64,000 nucleotides of DNA from Wyeomyia smithii. Its lineage: Eukaryota > Arthropoda > Insecta > Diptera > Culicidae. The notes beneath the pieces are model-generated. The model made no database searches. It was given only the letters and a program-made list of their open reading frames with translations, and was not told the origin of the DNA. The first letter of the stretch is position 1, and each line of letters begins with the position of its first letter. Both the position numbers and the translations under genes were made by a program. Where the stretch lies: assembly GCF_029784165.1 (NCBI RefSeq), contig NC_073696.1:88111381-88175380 (forward strand), in the 5' to 3' direction. This document shows positions 47,601 to 56,829 of the stretch, in pieces.

Positions 47601-49991
47601 GATTTAACTTCAATTGTGGAATCTTTAAACTACAATTTCCGAAATTTTTACAAATTTCACATAAATATGTAAAATATCAGTAAGAATATTGTACAGAATT
47701 TACAGATTCTACATAATGGGACTCAAAACGAGTTGACTAATGCAGTTAATACCATGTTAAAGTTAATAAAACCGAAAATTCAGTAACCGAAATAAAGTAC
47801 ATAATCATTCACTGCTTTCCCAAGGTTCAACTGCTACGATCTCAGCGAGAAATAATTCAACTATTTTTCTTTTTTTTTAGTTTAGTAAGTTTTTGATTGT
47901 ATTTATAATTTTTTAATCTTACGTAAGATTTTCTCTAATCCCCCTCTCCCTCATCGTAAGCATTCGTAAGAAATTTGGATACCATCTCTCTTCCCCTAGA
48001 CTCTTACATAATTTGTGAATGACCCCTTGTACCAATTTCATAGGTCGTAATAATTGATTAAATTCCAGGATTTCTGCAGATTTTATTTATTTCGCATTTA
48101 CCAGTGCTTTTTAGATATTTTAGACTATGAAGATATTTTCAGATTTTACAAAGTTTAAAGATTTAACAAATTTCGCGATTTTTACAGATTTACAGTCTAT
48201 ACAGATAAAGATTTCACAAATTTTTTTTTACAGTTTTACAGTTTTTATCGATATTACAAATTGTAAAGATTTTATCGTGAAGATTATACAGATCGTGAGG
48301 ATTTTAAAAATCTCAAGATGTCTGAAGATTTATAGGCTTACAGATTCATAAATTTCTTCTCTCGATTTCGACTAATATCACAGATTTTATAGTTTTTATC
48401 TATATTACAGTTTATACCGATTCTACACATTACGCAGTTTTACTATACACATTTTATAGATTCTCCAGATTTCTCAGATTTTTAAGATGTTGTGAGGATT
48501 CCACGATTTGTACTAATTATACTGACTATAGAGATGCTAAGGGTATTATACAGATTTTACAGTTTCCCGTGAGTGTACCTACAGTTTCAACAAATTTTGC
48601 AGATTGAACAAGTTTCACATTTTACACACATTTTACAGATTACAACTTTTACGAATAGAAATTTTAATGCTGTTAGCATTATCTTTCACATTAAACGATT
48701 ATATTAAACGATAAAGTTTTAAATTCCGCCTTCTGTTCGATTTACCCAAAACAGTCAAAACTGGAACGGAAGCTGGCCCACTATTCTGCAATTTATTACT
48801 ACCACTTTCTGGTATCAAATTACTGCCCCACAAATGGTTCCTGTTCGTTCTTCATTAGCATAATTATTTCAGTCGGTTTTACGTAATCAAATCATTCCAA
48901 TGCACTCGGTTGACTTATGATGCGTATAATTCAATTCTGAAAAAAAATCATAATTACTGTTGTGACATTTTATGCGCTCCTCCTAGCATTCTGGTTTCAC
49001 CCTTATTCACTACATTTTTTCAATTACATGCTCGAAACTGGAATCGGTTTTCTATTATGGTGGAAAGTATAAACGGCAATAAATTTATTTCAATGATTTT
49101 TTAACTAATAAATAGAGGTAATTAGTATTTTGGGAGTGACTATTTTCAATAATAAATCATGTAATGAATTTGGTTGAAGTTCTGGTATTTTGCCTTGTTG
49201 TCGGAAGCGGGAAAATGCTTTCGAGTAATTTATCCTTTCCGCAATAATTTCATTTTCAATCAAAGCTGGAGTGTACGCCAGCGATTGAAAGGCACTAGGA
49301 AGTGGCCTCGATTCAGCTTGCCCGAACCGCTTGCAACTTCAATTCATTTCGTAATGTTTAATTCCATTCGAAAGGAGACGGAACAATTATTTCTTACCGC
49401 TATTCTACGACCGGCGTTCAACAACCTGTAAGAGCTGACTATTTTCTCGTTTGTGATTATAATTAACGGTGGATAATTATTTTCTTATTTTCTTTCAAAT
49501 CTGCTTTCCTTCGTGCTTCTGGGTGCAAAAACACAATTACGCGGTGCTGGCCATCGACTGTTGACTTGCATTTGGCTTACGGTCTGCGATTATTCCATCA
49601 ACCCCCGGCTCTGCTAAACCGAACCGGCTTTTCCAGGGAGTTGGAGGTGGAAAACGGTGGTCGACGACAGGGCACTGTTAAGAAGAACTTCGGTACCCCG
49701 GCAGCCCGACTCAAGATCTCGAAAATTGAATTATTCTCAGCATTCGTTGCCATGCGAAACGAGCTCCGGACAGCAGCTGCGGTTGGTGGGACAAGTTTCT
49801 CTGACACAAGGATAAATTTATCGCCGTCTGGCGTGGAGCAGGATGTGGCTGATTTCAACGGATTACGCTATGCTGACGCGAAGGGACACTCTCGAGCATA
49901 CCGGGCGCAGTGGAATACGTTGCGAGCTCAAGTTTTTCGGGTGTGGAGTGAGAAACCAGCCAGCTTGGAGCAGTTCACCATTGATTCTTAA
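29688..49991 (+). CDS. Adat1: ADAT1, tRNA-specific adenosine deaminase 1 (two exons, 19-kb intron)
   Basis: ADAT1 deaminates A37 to inosine next to the anticodon of eukaryotic tRNA-Ala. Exon 1 is 29688-30637 and exon 2 is 49637-49991; together they encode 434 residues. Zinc and catalytic residues of the deaminase domain are present: His78 and Glu80 in DSHAEVLTRRAFLRYL, Cys132 in HSPCGDASI and Cys208 in LSCSDKMARWNILGVQGSLL. Exon 1 stops after two bases of a codon at donor GTGAGT. Exon 2 begins after TTTTCCAG with one base, restoring Arg, and reads ELEVENGGRRQGTVKKNFGT, then ISKIELF and a C-terminus with YADAKGHSRAYRAQWNTLRA and VWSEKP, as in ADAT1 proteins. The start is set at the ATG in ACTATGG because upstream in-frame sequence has no ATG. 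The intron (30638-49636) is full of repeats and an inverted transposon copy. Confidence 0.92.
31080..31460 (+). repeat. Isolated units of the 125-bp repeat and of the 175-bp repeat
   Basis: GGAAGTCACCATTTTGGATT (about 31132) and CCGGAAATCGCCATTTTTTA (about 31437) belong to the family arrayed at 8690-9620. Between them, AAAAGTCATAAATTTGCATG (31216) is an early unit of the array at 31995-32745. A 60-bp block ending GTTGGCCAAATATCACTT is duplicated at 31205 and 31410. Confidence 0.7.
31952..32000 (+). mobile_element. tRNA-derived SINE head fragment
   Basis: CTCGTGGCTCTGTGGTTAG followed by GTCGATTGGCTCCCACACGG resembles a tRNA 5' half with a pol III A box. It breaks off before any B box and is fused to the 175-bp repeat array. 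Confidence 0.45.
31995..32745 (+). repeat. Tandem repeat, about 175-bp unit, four-plus copies
   Basis: The block GCATAAAAAGTCATAA...TTTGCATGTTTCACG recurs at about 32058, 32233, 32408 and 32582, a spacing of 174-176 bp. Each unit also holds TGTCTTTCCTGAACGTTAAC and CACATGTCATCGCTTTAAAT. It is intronic in ADAT1 and non-coding; one open frame spans two units only because the repeat lacks stops. Confidence 0.85.
32760..33420. other. AT-rich intronic DNA, nothing recognised
   Basis: No domain, TIR or tandem array is seen in this part of the ADAT1 intron. Confidence 0.5.
33421..33960 (-). mobile_element. 5'-truncated non-LTR retrotransposon 3' end
   Basis: Read on the minus strand, the segment ends CAAATAAATGTTATGTGAAG and then a poly(A) tail, seen as the T-run at 33423-33437. 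The upstream part, with TCCCGTTCCCCTCCGTCTAC, is shared with about 22540-22650. No reverse transcriptase remains, so the clade cannot be named. Confidence 0.6.
34910..36292 (-). mobile_element. Transib-like element, second copy
   Basis: Same length (1383 bp) and termini as 5116-6498, with the matching 5-bp repeat CGGTG at 34905-34909 and 36293-36297. It was carried here inside the hAT copy rather than inserted independently. Confidence 0.75.
36343..37053 (-). mobile_element. TA-flanked AT-rich MITE, second copy
   Basis: Counterpart of 4341-5065, flanked by TA at 36341-36342 and 37054-37055. Small indels make it 711 bp rather than 725 bp. It starts CAGGTCAGACTCGATTATA. Confidence 0.75.
38989..40255. 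repeat. Foldback element with about 560-600-bp inverted arms
   Basis: The left arm (38989-39550) and right arm (39663-40255) are reverse complements of each other at high identity, separated by a loop of about 110 bp. Landmarks are CATGGTTTTAGTATATTTCA with its inverse, and AATATCAAGAGTGT-type blocks at the loop edges. The outer ends both read CACAGTGCAACAA inward. Weaker inverted homology continues outside: 38921-38972 pairs with 41335-41386. No coding capacity and no clear target duplication were found. Confidence 0.8.
40265..41235 (+). repeat. Diverged tandem duplication, about 410-bp unit, second unit split by a SINE
   Basis: ATAAAAGTTTCAATTTGTGA (40269) and ATAAAAGTTAGAATTTTGTG (40678) start two related units. 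Both contain ATATAAAAATCCACTTTG and later GAAGAAAGTTTATTTT. The second unit is interrupted at 40781-40996 by a SINE. Confidence 0.7.
40781..40996 (+). mobile_element. tRNA-derived SINE with (TTTGC)n tail
   Basis: The head CTCCCAGATGGTCTCGATGT and B box GGTTCGAGTCT (about 40830) mark a tRNA-related pol III promoter. The tail is a TTTGC repeat. The flanks ATAAGAAACAACT (40768-40780) and ATAAGAAAAAACT (40997-41009) are a one-mismatch target duplication. A second, broken copy lies at 42966-43775. Confidence 0.8.
41460..42430. other. ADAT1 intron, nothing recognised
   Basis: No recognisable gene or complete element. The sequence is unique within the window apart from short AT-rich motifs. Confidence 0.4.
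42440..42660 (+). pseudogene. mariner transposase fossil, N-terminal part
   Basis: SWFRRFKADIFWWKKSF is followed by ELEELLDEDPCQTQEQLASV and then TCQAIAKRLHVLRMIQK. These correspond to the two helix-turn-helix DNA-binding domains of mariner transposases, whose common form has EALLDEDPCQTQ and AISKRL. The frame stops before the catalytic domain. Confidence 0.85.
42966..43775 (+). mobile_element. SINE copy split by a MITE (42999-43739)
   Basis: CCCAGTTGGTCTCGAGGTAC before the MITE and GTAGCACCAAGGCTCTGC after it match the two ends of the SINE at 40781-40996, although SINE sequence in between has been lost. The MITE has 15-bp inverted ends CTACACGCAAAAGTT and AACTTTTGCGTGTAG and is 741 bp long. 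Its target duplication is not clear. A fragment of the same terminus (ACACGCAAAAGTTGGA) lies at about 56520. Confidence 0.7.
43950..46913 (+). mobile_element. LOA-like non-LTR retrotransposon, 5'-truncated, with RNase H
   Basis: The reverse transcriptase region has FKSPGPDGIYPVLLQK, KAYRPISLTSVILKMMEK, TAFLDIEGAFDNAS, GCPQGGVLSPLLW and GFADDITNLV (catalytic FADD near 45253-45264). RNase H follows with FYTDGYEMGESTGAGV, QAEINAIL, SDSQAALNAL and WVPGHCGIEGNEKAD. A zinc-finger-like CRFCN..ETSKHLLCQC segment ends the protein. The apurinic-type endonuclease is absent. It is broken by a frameshift at the A-run near 44628-44636, a TGA in place of TGG at about 45664, and more frame changes to 45930. 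RT plus RNase H and the LDIEGAFDN motif suggest the LOA/Outcast group. It is inside the ADAT1 intron, on the same strand. Confidence 0.88.
47040..47440 (-). pseudogene. IS630/mariner-family (DD37D-like) transposase fossil, N-terminal part
   Basis: ITRSLFAQKMPRQIAETAGC starts a helix-turn-helix, followed by TGSERPRFTR. After a frameshift the sequence reads RKFAKDANISEKSMRRIIEE, then DLHTSSRARIERHLITERIK, which is the second helix-turn-helix and linker of this family. The catalytic domain is absent. Confidence 0.75.
47600..48660 (+). repeat. Degenerate short-period repeat around CAGATTTTA
   Basis: Dozens of near-copies of ACAGATTTTA, AAGATTTTA and AGATTTCAC fill this part of the ADAT1 intron, without a strict period. 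A degraded relative of the 16770-18131 element ends near 47985-48030. Non-coding. Confidence 0.6.
48661..49636. other. 3' part of the ADAT1 intron
   Basis: No repeat is recognised. GC content rises toward the last exon, and a pyrimidine-rich acceptor region ends at TTTTCCAG (49636). Confidence 0.5.
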
Positions 49992-50187
49992 GGTTGCAAA
50001 ATTAAGGGGAGAGTTGATACAAGCACTGTGCTGCATGTCACCTCTGGTTTGTATTTTGACTGCGATTAGAGTATCGATGATAGCCTAAATGTGGTTTTGA
50101 ATTTGCGATGATTCATGGATAGAGCTAGTTTGTAAGTGTGTGCTCAAATTTACATTTAGGGTCAACTTGTTGAAGATTAACAACGTA

Positions 50188-50193
50188 AATAAA
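50188..50193 (+). promoter_or_regulatory. ADAT1 poly(A) signal
   Basis: AATAAA lies 197 bp after the ADAT1 stop, followed by a TG-rich stretch. It is the first such signal downstream of the gene. Confidence 0.65.
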
Positions 50194-50308
50194 GTGTATA
50201 TTAAATAATTTTCTATGGTTGATTGATTTGTTGAACTCCAAGTTAACTCAAGGTCGCAGTTTCATTCTAACAAACCTTCAAGCATTCGTGAAAGGTCATG
50301 CGTTAAAA

Positions 50309-50356
50309 AAGGATGTATGTGATGATCGCAAAAAGGATGTATGTGATGATCGCAGA
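50309..50356 (+). repeat. Exact 23-24-bp tandem duplication
   Basis: AAAAGGATGTATGTGATGAT followed by CGC is present twice in direct succession. Confidence 0.9.
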
Positions 50357-50359
50357 ACG

Positions 50360-53040
50360 CCATCTCTACGAATTATTTAAATTAAATTCTCCCTAAACTG
50401 ATAGAGTCTATAATAGCGCTTGATTCGGTTTAAAAAAACAGATCAAAAATTAAATTGAATTAACACGACAAATGAGTTTAGGGAAAGCGAAATTTATCAT
50501 AGAGATTGCAGCTAGTCATGCAAAAGTTTGCTGCTCCCTTGCCAGTGAAATTGGTTGGAAATGATTTGTTGAACAGTATACACTAGAACCATTCATTCAT
50601 TCTCTGCCAGATTGATGGTTCGCGGCATTTAAAAAATGTCATAAACATCATGGACTGCAATAATCCCAGTGAAACGAGTACAACATAAATTATTTTAGCC
50701 TGAGCAACATTGGCTAGGAATCACTTTTTCGCAATGGTTGGCTTGCTTCAGTTTAGTTTCTGTATTTGCGTTGAGTAATATTTTATGCTTTTCGAAAGTT
50801 ATACACAGTGACATGTGTTGCTCGTTCCGTACAGTAGAATGAGCATGTATAGAACGCCAGTGTAGGTGCAGTTCCTGTGGTAGGCGCCACCCATTGGCCC
50901 ATAGGTGCGAGTTATTGAAACGTGGACTTCAATGTCAAACCATACGAGAGCCTCAACTAAGGAAGTTTACATGTAGCAGGAGGAAAGTTTGACAGAGTAG
51001 CTCTCGTATCTCTTCAACATGCGTATCACAATAAAACAATGGTTTCATTGTCATTCTATATTTTCTGATTCTATTTTCCGGACAAAGCGAGGAAATTGCG
51101 AATAGAGCCATCAATTTCGAAGCTGCAATATAGGCAACACATATAGTTTAACCTTTTGCACCGTCTATGGGATACTTTCTATATATCACCTTGTGCTGGC
51201 GAGTCAGTCCTATAGTTTTTCCCATAATGTTTAAGGACTATGCATCAGTGATCTTCGGTAATACCCAGAGTATTATAAACATTTTAGAATAATGTAAAAA
51301 GGATTATTGTTTTTTATTAATAAAACGAACTCCTTTAATAGTTGGAACACAAATCGAACGGATCGGATTGTTGTTGTTTCGAGTGGGATTTTTTACCCAT
51401 CTAAATTCTGTTACTTTGTAAAAATTAACCTAAGTGCATATCAAATATCACGTTGGAAAGATCTCTGTTCATAAAATGTTAAAAGGTTTATTTCCAGTAT
51501 AAAAGGTATGAAAGGTTTATTTCCAGTACAGCATCAAACAGCAACCGTTCAGAGATAGAATATATTGGCAATAAACAACGTCGAGTAGCGCAGCACGCGG
51601 TCTATTGTTTCGCGTATCAGAGCAAAAATTGAATTGTGGTTGGTTAGCTATAAATAGCTGCCACGACGGTATGGACATAACTTTATTATTTGTTCTACAA
51701 CAATCCCTTCTGTGAATTGAATAATGCATTGTGGTACCTTTTGAAATCATGCAGTTCGAAAGTCTGGGTTTTAGAATGTGTGGGAAAACATTGTTCAAGC
51801 TTTTAATAGCTGTGTGGGCTATGCTGAGAAAGGTATAAAAAATGTACAACAATTGGAAGCAGAATATAAAGTCGTGGCCATCCCAAGTTTTCACCTGGTG
51901 TATTTGGGATTTCATATTGTATGCAGAATAAAAAAAAAGGCTCGAAAAAACAAGCTTATATCGTTAACAAACCAAATTCTCGGACTATTCACTGATGTAG
52001 CTGGACTAGAACTTTTTCCCTTTTTCAATAAACATTAATTTAGACCGGTAGGTGATATGGAATGCTTCCGCTTGTTCCACACTGTTTTTAGTTGACAATT
52101 ACGGAAAGTTCTTATCGAGCTATTATAAGAGTCAATTGCATTGAAAAATATGAATTACATTGGTAATTTGTACACATTTAACAGGATAATTACGTTGCTT
52201 TTTTGTTAATGCTTTCATCCCTTTATTCTGCTAATAGCACACAAAATGGCAATGTTTGTGTAATGCTGTTTGGATTTCGCAGTTGACATTCTTTTTTTTC
52301 TGGGCTAGCTACACCAATATATGGTATACAGTATGCAACAAAATTAGCAACCTCCAGCCGATTTGCACGTTTTGTTAGGATAATCCCTTGAAAACTGATG
52401 TCAATTTATATATTCGCGATCTTTTACCTATTGCAATTTTTGATCATAAGCAAATTGAATTGATAAACAAGTGGTGAAAACTACTTTTATGGTTTATCTA
52501 TAGCAAACCAGAATAAAGGGTGTCCCACAATTACATCTCGGAAAACCACTGAGGAAAATAACCTAGCTAACCGACCCATTTCAAACTTCCGGACAATAAA
52601 ATATAACCCATTAGCTCGTCATGGGCATATTTATTTCATTAAACTTCAATACCGTAGCTATACGCTCCCACCTCACGACTAACTTCACTAATTAGGATTA
52701 GGGCTGCAGATTTACCTGTACGGAAACCGACTTTTTCTCAGATTTCACCTGTAGTGGCTGCTTCTTAATAGCTAAGTATTTTTCGATGGGTCTAAGTTCT
52801 GGTGTGTTTGGCGGGTTAATGTCCTTCGGTTAGCTTTGTACCAATCCAGGACATAATTTGAATAGTAACGTGAAGCTATCCGGTCAGAAGATCGTAAGTC
52901 TCTTGTGTCGCTTCAACAGAGGAAGCTGACGCTCCTGTAGACCCTCCTTGAGGTAAATCTCCGTGTTTACAGTCCCGGTAGTCATGAACGGCGCACTCCG
53001 TTTGGCACATGAGCAGATTGCTTGCCAAACCATGTATTTT
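50360..53040. other. Intergenic DNA with one candidate small locus
   Basis: No conserved gene is recognised. At 51649-52040 a TATAAATA box (51651), two short overlapping open frames and an AATAAA (about 52026) occur within 400 bp. One frame begins MQFESLGFRMCGKTLFKLL and has a hydrophobic segment. A second, beginning after a possible acceptor TTTTAG, runs 86 codons to the AATAAA. Neither matches a family I know. It could be a small orphan gene or chance. Confidence 0.25.
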
Positions 53041-53510
53041 GACGTAGGACTACGTCTTTGTTTTCTATACTAGATTACACTTTGTGAAAATGAAAATGAA
53101 ACTGGCAAATGTTGCGTCAGATTTCAAACGGTTATAGTAAGCGAACGACTTAATGCATCTTAGTCATTTATATTTCGGTGGATAGATAAAATGTGTAACA
53201 ATTTTTTGATATTATGTTCAACATTGTTGCTTTACTGCTTAATGGTGGAAAAAGGTGAAAAGTTCCAAGGTCAAGCTTTCCCATACATTTCCCTTGTTCT
53301 TGGCTTGCTTCCCAAGCACAGACAACAATAACATGGACGAAATAAATTCCACTGCCTACATATTTTGACTCAACAAAGTGTTTTGGTTTGTTTGTCTTTG
53401 TCTAAGCTGCGTGGCCACGCCTTAATGGTAAAAATCTACGCTGAGCTCGATACAAAAGACTGCGTGTGGAAAATTCAGCTTCAGTTTAGTTTGTTCCACA
53501 ATAGCGAGTG

Positions 53511-53742
53511 CGGTGCAGCCGTTAAAGCTTTGCGACATTGAGAAACGAGAGCTGCATACGAGTCAACTTCCAGGCACCGCGGAGCATGTTACCTGTATTC
53601 TGCACACGGCAGCAATAATAACCATTGTACGCTGCAGGATATTTTGCTGGCACAGCTGCTGGAGGGCACAGCGGAGAGCAAATTTTATACGCGGCCAACA
53701 AAATAATCGATGCTACCGGTGGTGGTGTGATTATCAGCATTC
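53511..53742 (-). pseudogene. Histone H2A-like pseudogene, unit 1
   Basis: Minus-strand translation in shifting frames gives, in order, GSIDYFVGRV (compare the FPVGRV region of H2A), a short LL segment, PAAVPAKYPAAY and TGNMLRGAWKLTR, then ..FLNVAKL. The spacing of VGRV, Y-AA, GN..R...K.TR and N..KL follows the H2A core fold, and DNA such as GTTGGCCGCGTA and AGTTGACTCGTAT fits H2A codons. Stops and frameshifts make it non-functional. The match is by eye and needs alignment. Confidence 0.45.
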
Positions 53743-54284
53743 TGTAGCATACATTTCGAGCTGAAGATTATCGAATCGGTTCTTTTTAGAACTATAAATG
53801 CTTGAGGATAAGAGTTACGAGAATTTTCACAACTACTCCTAGTGTGAAATGTCCATCTGTTTCTCAATAATCATTTTTACAATAACGACCAGGGCGCACC
53901 AAAGATAAACGGTAGTGTTGCCTATGAATAGTTTATCACAACAAGACATAACCCTCATTTCAAGAATTTTCACTGCTAAATTGAGTGATTTTCCGGTTTA
54001 ATTGTTCGTTTGTGTTCACTCGAACACCGTTATCAGTCAAACATAAGAAACGAAAATTAGTTAATCTAAGAACCAGAGTGATTTTCGCAGCAGGAAAGCA
54101 AAAACTTTCTTTTGATGCTTATGAAAATCACTCAGTAGTATTGAAGATGTATTGGTTCGTTTCTCTTTCTTTCTATAAGCTACGTGGCCACGCCTCAATG
54201 GTAAAAATCTACGCTGAACTCGATACAAAAGATTGCGTGTGGAAAATTCAGCTTCAGTATAGTTTGTTCCACAATAGCGAGTGC

Positions 54285-54515
54285 GGTGCAGCTGTTAAAG
54301 CTTTGCGACATTGAGAAACGAGAGCTGCATACGAGTCAACTTCCAGGCACCGCGGAGCATGTTACCTGTATTCTGCACACGGCAGCAATAATAACCATTG
54401 TACGCTGCAGGATATTTTGCTGGCACAGCTGCTGGAGGGCACAGCGGAGAGCAAATTTTATACGCGGCCAACAAAATAATCGATGCTACCGGTGGTGGTG
54501 TGATCATCAGCATTC
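54285..54515 (-). pseudogene. Histone H2A-like pseudogene, unit 2
   Basis: Nearly identical to the segment at 53511-53742, with the same GNMLRGAWKLTR-type block and the same disabling changes. It was therefore duplicated after decay. A third, internally deleted remnant is at about 55060-55145. Confidence 0.45.
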
Positions 54516-55371
54516 TGTAGCTACATTTCGAGCTGAAGATTATGAAATCGGTTCTTTTCAGAACTATAAGATGATGAAGATAAGAGAATTTTTTTTTATG
54601 AGAATTTTCACAACTACTACTAGTGTGAAATTTTAATCTATTTCTAAATAATCATTTTTACAATAACGACCAGGACGCACCAAATATGAACGGTAGTGTT
54701 ACCTATGAATAGTTTATCACAACAAGATATAACCCTCATTTCAAGTATTTGCACTGCTAAATTGAGTGATTTTCCGGTTTAATTGTTTGTTTGTGTTCAC
54801 TCGAACACCGTTATCAGTCAAATGTTAGAAACGAAAATTAGTTAATCTAAGAACCAGAGTGATTTGCGCATCGGGAAAGCAAAACCTTTCTTTTGATGCT
54901 TATGAAAATCACTCAGTAGTATCGAAGGTGTTTTGGTTTGTTCCTCTTTCTCGAAGCTACGTAGCCACGCCTTAATTGCAAAAATCTGCTCTGAACTCGA
55001 TACAAAAGACTGCGTGTAGAAAATTCAGCTTCAGTTTAGTTTGTTACACATAAGCGAGAGCAGTGCAGCTGTTAAAGGTACGCGACATTGAGAAACGAGA
55101 GCTGCATACGAGTCAACTCAAAATATTCATGGTGTGATTATCAGCGTTCTGTAGCACGAATTTTTAACTGAATATTATGGAATCGGTTTTTTTCAGAACT
55201 ATAGATGCTTGAAAATAAGAATTATGAGAATTTTCGCAACTACTACTAGTGTAAAATTTTCATGTATTCATGCATCGTTAGTTTTAAAATAACGACTATC
55301 AAAAATAAACGGTAGTGTTACCTATGAACAGTTAAGCGCAGCATATAATAATATTTAGTTTAGCATATATT

Positions 55372-55588
55372 AAAATTTAGTAAAGCGGGCAACGTATGTA
55401 GTTTCGCAGGAATGCGAAGATGAACGGGAATAGAAGGTGTGACTAGAATTAGAAAAAAATTTCCCTCGTCCTGACGGGACCCGTCTGGACGAGGGAAAAT
55501 TTTTTCTAATTCTAGTCACACCTTCTATTCCCGTTCATCTTCGCATTCCCGCGAAACTACATACATCGCCCGCTTTACTAAAACTTAA
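55372..55588. repeat. Near-perfect palindrome with about 105-bp arms and essentially no loop
   Basis: The left arm begins TTTAGTAAAGCGGGC and the right arm ends GCCCGCTTTACTAAA. The centre is GACGGGACCCGTC around 55479, so the arms meet with a one-base loop. Only a few mismatches or one-base indels are visible, for example AACGTATG against the inverse of CATACATCG, and the A-run/T-run length. A transcript from either strand would fold into a hairpin of about 215 nt. Confidence 0.92.
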
Positions 55589-55709
55589 AATGTAAGTCAA
55601 TATGACAAAAAATGAAATTAGTTCGTAAAAGTATATATTAAATATTTAGTCCTACGTCACCATTTCATACAACCCCTAGGGCTGTATACCTTGTAGTATT
55701 TTGGAAAAC

Positions 55710-56825
55710 TTTGACAGTTGGTGCTGAAGAACAGTAGCCCCTGCAGCTGCCAGAAGTCAGCCTTGATGTAAGTCTCATCATCTCTGAAGGAGCAATGGCG
55801 CTTCGTCAGCTAGGTGTACAGTTTCCGGGCCCGTGACTTTCCCACCGTATTTCGCCGTTCGTCACGATTTGTAGCCTTCTGCACATTCCATGAATGCAGT
55901 TCCTCCCAGCACTTGGCTCTCTGAACAAATGACAGATTTAACTTTTTGTCCACATTCTAGTCCATTATGACCGCATTTCCCTTTTTGTTCGACGCTCAGA
56001 GTTCAGTAGTAAAGTTTATTTCCACTACTCACCGTTGACTGCACGATTCCGAGTTGTTCTCCGATGTCCCGATGAAAGAGTTGACGTTTTTCCAGATGCT
56101 TGCGAAAAATCTATTTGCGATGTTGCTATTCGAACGATGCAATTTTTTCCAATTCTCGACAAACTGACAGTGATAAAATTATAGTGTAAACAATACACTC
56201 TGAACTCCTTCTACCCAGAATACTTTGATGTGGGACACCCTTTCGCATTCGATTTAATTTGGAATTAAAGACAAATGGTGAATATCGCGTTGGTTTTTAT
56301 TCTCGAATAATGATATAAAAGGTCACCTTTCATGTCTTTATTGCATTTTCCGTGCAACTATGATTTAACCAACTAAACAGTAGAGCGAAAGTAATCATTC
56401 TAAAATGAAAAAATAGAAACTCAATGATAAAACATATCATCGCTTCAATAAATTATTCAATGTAATGTGACATAGCTCATAGCTTGCATGGCTTGCTTCC
56501 AAGGCTCTATAAAAAGACCACACGCAAAAGTTGGATGGTGCGTAATCACATCAATATTGTGCTCAATCGGCCAATTTTCTATCAGATTTGAAACTTAGAT
56601 AACGAATGTATCTTAGGTATGACGCATCTATTGTACAGGGTGGCAATATAGAAGTGATACACGTATTCGAATGCCAGTGCCCCTCGTTGTGTTTTCTGAC
56701 ACAGTATGACAAACATCTGAGCATGTTTTGAAAGAGTGACGTGTTTACTGTTTATTCGGAATAAATACAGTCAGGATTCAGTGCAATGTAGGCAATGGAT
56801 TGAAATAGAGATCAAATAGGGTCCT
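55710..56825. other. Intergenic DNA, nothing firm
   Basis: Around 55730-56230 the minus strand has scattered weak resemblance to a Tc1-type N-terminal region, with stops throughout. A fragment of the ACACGCAAAAGTTGGA terminus lies at about 56520. No gene is called. Confidence 0.35.
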
Positions 56826-56829
56826 TCCA

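Larger units (their letters stand above)
53411..55370 (+). repeat. Tandem direct repeat, about 775-bp unit, 2.5 copies
   Basis: Units start at the GCTRCGTGGCCACGCC block at about 53408, 54181 and 54957. Units 1 and 2 are nearly identical. Unit 3 is more diverged and lacks about 180 bp internally, joining AGAGCTGCATACGAGTCAAC directly to a TGGTGTGATTATCAGCG block. Each full unit holds a decayed histone-like segment on the minus strand. Confidence 0.85.
53041..55705. mobile_element. Copy 2 of the element with GACGTAGGACTA inverted ends
   Basis: GACGTAGGACTA (53041-53052) and its exact reverse complement TAGTCCTACGTC (55647-55658) bracket about 2.6 kb. End regions match the copy at 18673-21290. 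This copy contains the 775-bp tandem units and a 215-bp palindrome, neither of which is in copy 1. Confidence 0.55.

Noticed and set aside
49598..49858. Minus-strand open frame opposite ADAT1 exon 2
   Set aside because: It is a shadow of the real plus-strand exon, whose sequence matches the ADAT1 C-terminus.
53411..54520. Plus-strand reading of the 775-bp units as histone H2A.Z (a DATGGGVI-like end)
   Set aside because: The resemblance is short and needs many gaps. The minus-strand H2A reading keeps motif order and spacing far better.
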